Origin: Kosakonia quasisacchari
Lineage (GTDB): Bacteria; Pseudomonadota; Gammaproteobacteria; Enterobacterales; Enterobacteriaceae
Direction: 5' to 3'
Assembly: GCF_004331415.1 (NCBI RefSeq)
Contig: NZ_SJOP01000028.1
Coordinates: 1 to 45,100 of the forward strand
DNA: 45,100 bases
A program made the position numbers and the translations under genes. This document shows, one piece after another, positions 43,515 through 45,100 of this stretch (positions are counted from its first letter, which is position 1; each line of letters opens with the position of its first letter). The notes beneath the pieces are model-generated. The model ran no database searches. It had not been told where the DNA came from and worked only from the letters and a program-made list of their open reading frames with translations.

Positions 43515-45056
43515 ATGCGTCTTGAAGTTTTTTGTGAAGACCGGCTTGGTCTGACTCGCGAATTACTGGATCTACTGGTGCTGCGTGGTATCGATTTACG
43601 CGGGATAGAGATTGACCCTGTCGGGCGAATCTACCTTAATTTTGCCGCGCTCGAATTTAACACCTTCAGTAGCCTGATGGCTGAAATCCGCCGTATCGCC
43701 GGTGTCACTGATGTTCGTACCGTGCTGTGGATGCCATCTGAACGAGAACACCGCGCGATGAGCGCGCTGCTGGAAGCGCTACCAGAACCGGTATTATCGC
43801 TGGATATGAAAAGCAAAGTGGAACTGGCGAACCCAGCCAGTTGCCAGCTTTTCGCTCTGGATGCCGACAAAATCCGTAACCACAACGCTGTACAGCTCAT
43901 TTCGGGATTTAATTTTCAGCGCTGGCTCGAAGGTAACCCGCAAAACTCCCATAGTGAGCATGTCGTTATTGCCGGGCAAAATTTCCTGATGGAGATTACG
44001 CCTGTGCACCTGGAAGGCGAAACCGGCGAACCGGTGCTGACCGGTGCGGTGGTGATGCTGCGTTCGACAATTCGGATGGGACGCCAGTTACAAAATCTGA
44101 GCCAACAAGATCTCAGCGCGTTCAGTCAGATCGTGGCCGTAAGCCAGAAGATGCGGCAGGTGGTGGAGCAGGCGCGGAAACTGGCCATGCTTACCGCACC
44201 GTTGCTGATAATCGGTGATACCGGCACCGGTAAAGATTTGCTGGCGCATGCTTGCCATCTTGCCAGCCCACGCGCGGCGAAACCTTATCTGGCGCTCAAT
44301 TGCGCGTCCATCCCGGAAGAGTCCGTTGAAAGCGAGCTGTTTGGCCACGCGCCGGAAGGGAAAAAGGGCTTTTTCGAGCAAGCGAACGGCGGCTCGGTGC
44401 TACTTGATGAGATTGGCGAAATGTCACCGCGTATGCAGGTGAAACTGCTACGTTTTCTTAACGATGGTACTTTTCGGCGTGTCGGCGAAGATCACGAAGT
44501 GCATGTGGATGTGCGAGTAATCTGCGCAACACAGCGCAACCTGGTGGAACTGGTGCAAAAAGGGCTATTCCGGGAAGACCTCTACTATCGCCTGAATGTG
44601 CTGACGCTGAATTTACCGCCGCTACGCGATCGTCCGCAGGATATTATGCCACTCACTGAGCTGTTCGTGGCCCGCTTTGCCGACGAGCAGGGCGTGCCTC
44701 GCCCAAAACTGTCGCAGGATGTGCATCAGTTGCTCAACCGCTATGGCTGGCCGGGTAACGTGCGCCAGTTGAAAAATGCCATTTACCGTGCGTTAACGCA
44801 GCTGGAAGGCTACGAACTGCGCGCTCAGGACATTCAACTGCCGGATTATGACGCAGCCACGGTGCCGGTGGGTGAAGATGCGATGGAGGGTTCGCTGGAT
44901 GAGATCACCAGCCGTTTCGAGCGCTCGGTACTCATCCAGCTTTATCGCAACTATCCCAGCACGCGTAAACTGGCGAAGCGGCTCGGCGTTTCGCACACTG
45001 CGATTGCGAATAAATTGCGGGAATATGGTCTGAGCCAGAAGAAGGGTGAAGAGTAG
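43515..45056 (+). CDS. tyrR: Aromatic amino acid regulator TyrR
   Basis: A 513-residue regulator of aromatic amino acid synthesis and transport genes. An N-terminal ACT-like domain (about 1-75) and PAS domain (about 80-150) precede an AAA+ domain with Walker A GDTGTGKD and a C-terminal Fis-type helix-turn-helix (AKRLGVSHTAIANKLREYG). In place of GAFTGA it has APEGKKGFFEQ, the deletion characteristic of TyrR, which works with sigma-70 and not sigma-54. ATP-bound tyrosine makes it hexameric and repressive. Length equals E. coli. Confidence 0.98.
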   Translation: MRLEVFCEDRLGLTRELLDLLVLRGIDLRGIEIDPVGRIYLNFAALEFNTFSSLMAEIRRIAGVTDVRTVLWMPSEREHRAMSALLEALPEPVLSLDMKSKVELANPASCQLFALDADKIRNHNAVQLISGFNFQRWLEGNPQNSHSEHVVIAGQNFLMEITPVHLEGETGEPVLTGAVVMLRSTIRMGRQLQNLSQQDLSAFSQIVAVSQKMRQVVEQARKLAMLTAPLLIIGDTGTGKDLLAHACHLASPRAAKPYLALNCASIPEESVESELFGHAPEGKKGFFEQANGGSVLLDEIGEMSPRMQVKLLRFLNDGTFRRVGEDHEVHVDVRVICATQRNLVELVQKGLFREDLYYRLNVLTLNLPPLRDRPQDIMPLTELFVARFADEQGVPRPKLSQDVHQLLNRYGWPGNVRQLKNAIYRALTQLEGYELRAQDIQLPDYDAATVPVGEDAMEGSLDEITSRFERSVLIQLYRNYPSTRKLAKRLGVSHTAIANKLREYGLSQKKGEE

Positions 45057-45060
45057 AAAT

Positions 45061-45088
45061 AAAAAAGCCTCCATTGTGGAGGCTTTTT
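45061..45088 (+). terminator. Intrinsic terminator after tyrR
   Basis: GCCTCC pairs with GGAGGC around five bases, flanked by six A and five T residues, starting five bases after the tyrR stop. Confidence 0.95.
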
Positions 45089-45100
45089 GTTGTCTATAGA

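Noticed and set aside
1..45100. CRISPR arrays, tRNA or rRNA genes, insertion sequences
   Set aside because: I saw no regularly spaced direct repeats, no tRNA-like cloverleaf with the conserved TTCRA loop, no rRNA sequence and no transposase gene with terminal repeats.

Overview
The window is chromosomal DNA of a member of the Enterobacteriaceae, carrying the right-hand end of a prophage-like element. Gene content and protein sequences match the E. coli trp-cysB-fabI-psp-tyrR neighbourhood almost gene for gene. A DSF-type rpfF sits beside rpfR/pdeR, as in Cronobacter, Enterobacter and Kosakonia relatives. I cannot fix the genus from the sequence alone.

Positions 1 to about 7100 are mobile-element DNA. 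A small phage protein and a 713-residue tape-measure protein run rightward to a terminator. Leftward-facing genes follow: a small membrane protein, a catalytic-domain-only tyrosine recombinase, a 920-base gene-poor segment, a putative Tlde1-like peptidoglycan-targeting effector with a small membrane partner, and a full-length 555-residue integrase next to the junction with rluB. The gene-poor segment holds a strong Fur-box match (16/19) with a weaker adjoining one, then a run of perfect hairpins.

Positions 7138 to 25300 hold conserved housekeeping genes: rluB, btuR-yciK, sohB, yciN, topA, cysB, the tiny genes ymiA, yciX and ymiC, acnA, ribA, pgpB, lapA-lapB, pyrF-yciH, osmB, yciT and yciZ. 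Most transcription units are separated by clear intrinsic terminators.

Positions 25329 to 28183 hold the convergent rpfF/rpfR pair, a fatty-acid signal synthase and its c-di-GMP-linked receptor, whose stop codons overlap.

Positions 28491 to 45056 hold rnb, yciW, fabI, the sapABCDF transporter operon, pspF divergent from pspABCD under a sigma-54 promoter, then ycjX-ycjF and tyrR. tyrR is preceded by a near-perfect TyrR box and ends at a terminator. pspD is followed directly by ycjX, without the pspE and sugar-utilisation genes that lie between them in E. coli.

The best candidates for something undescribed are in the mobile segment: the Fur-box/hairpin region and the effector-immunity-like cassette beside the integrase. 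The rest is largely conserved core genome.
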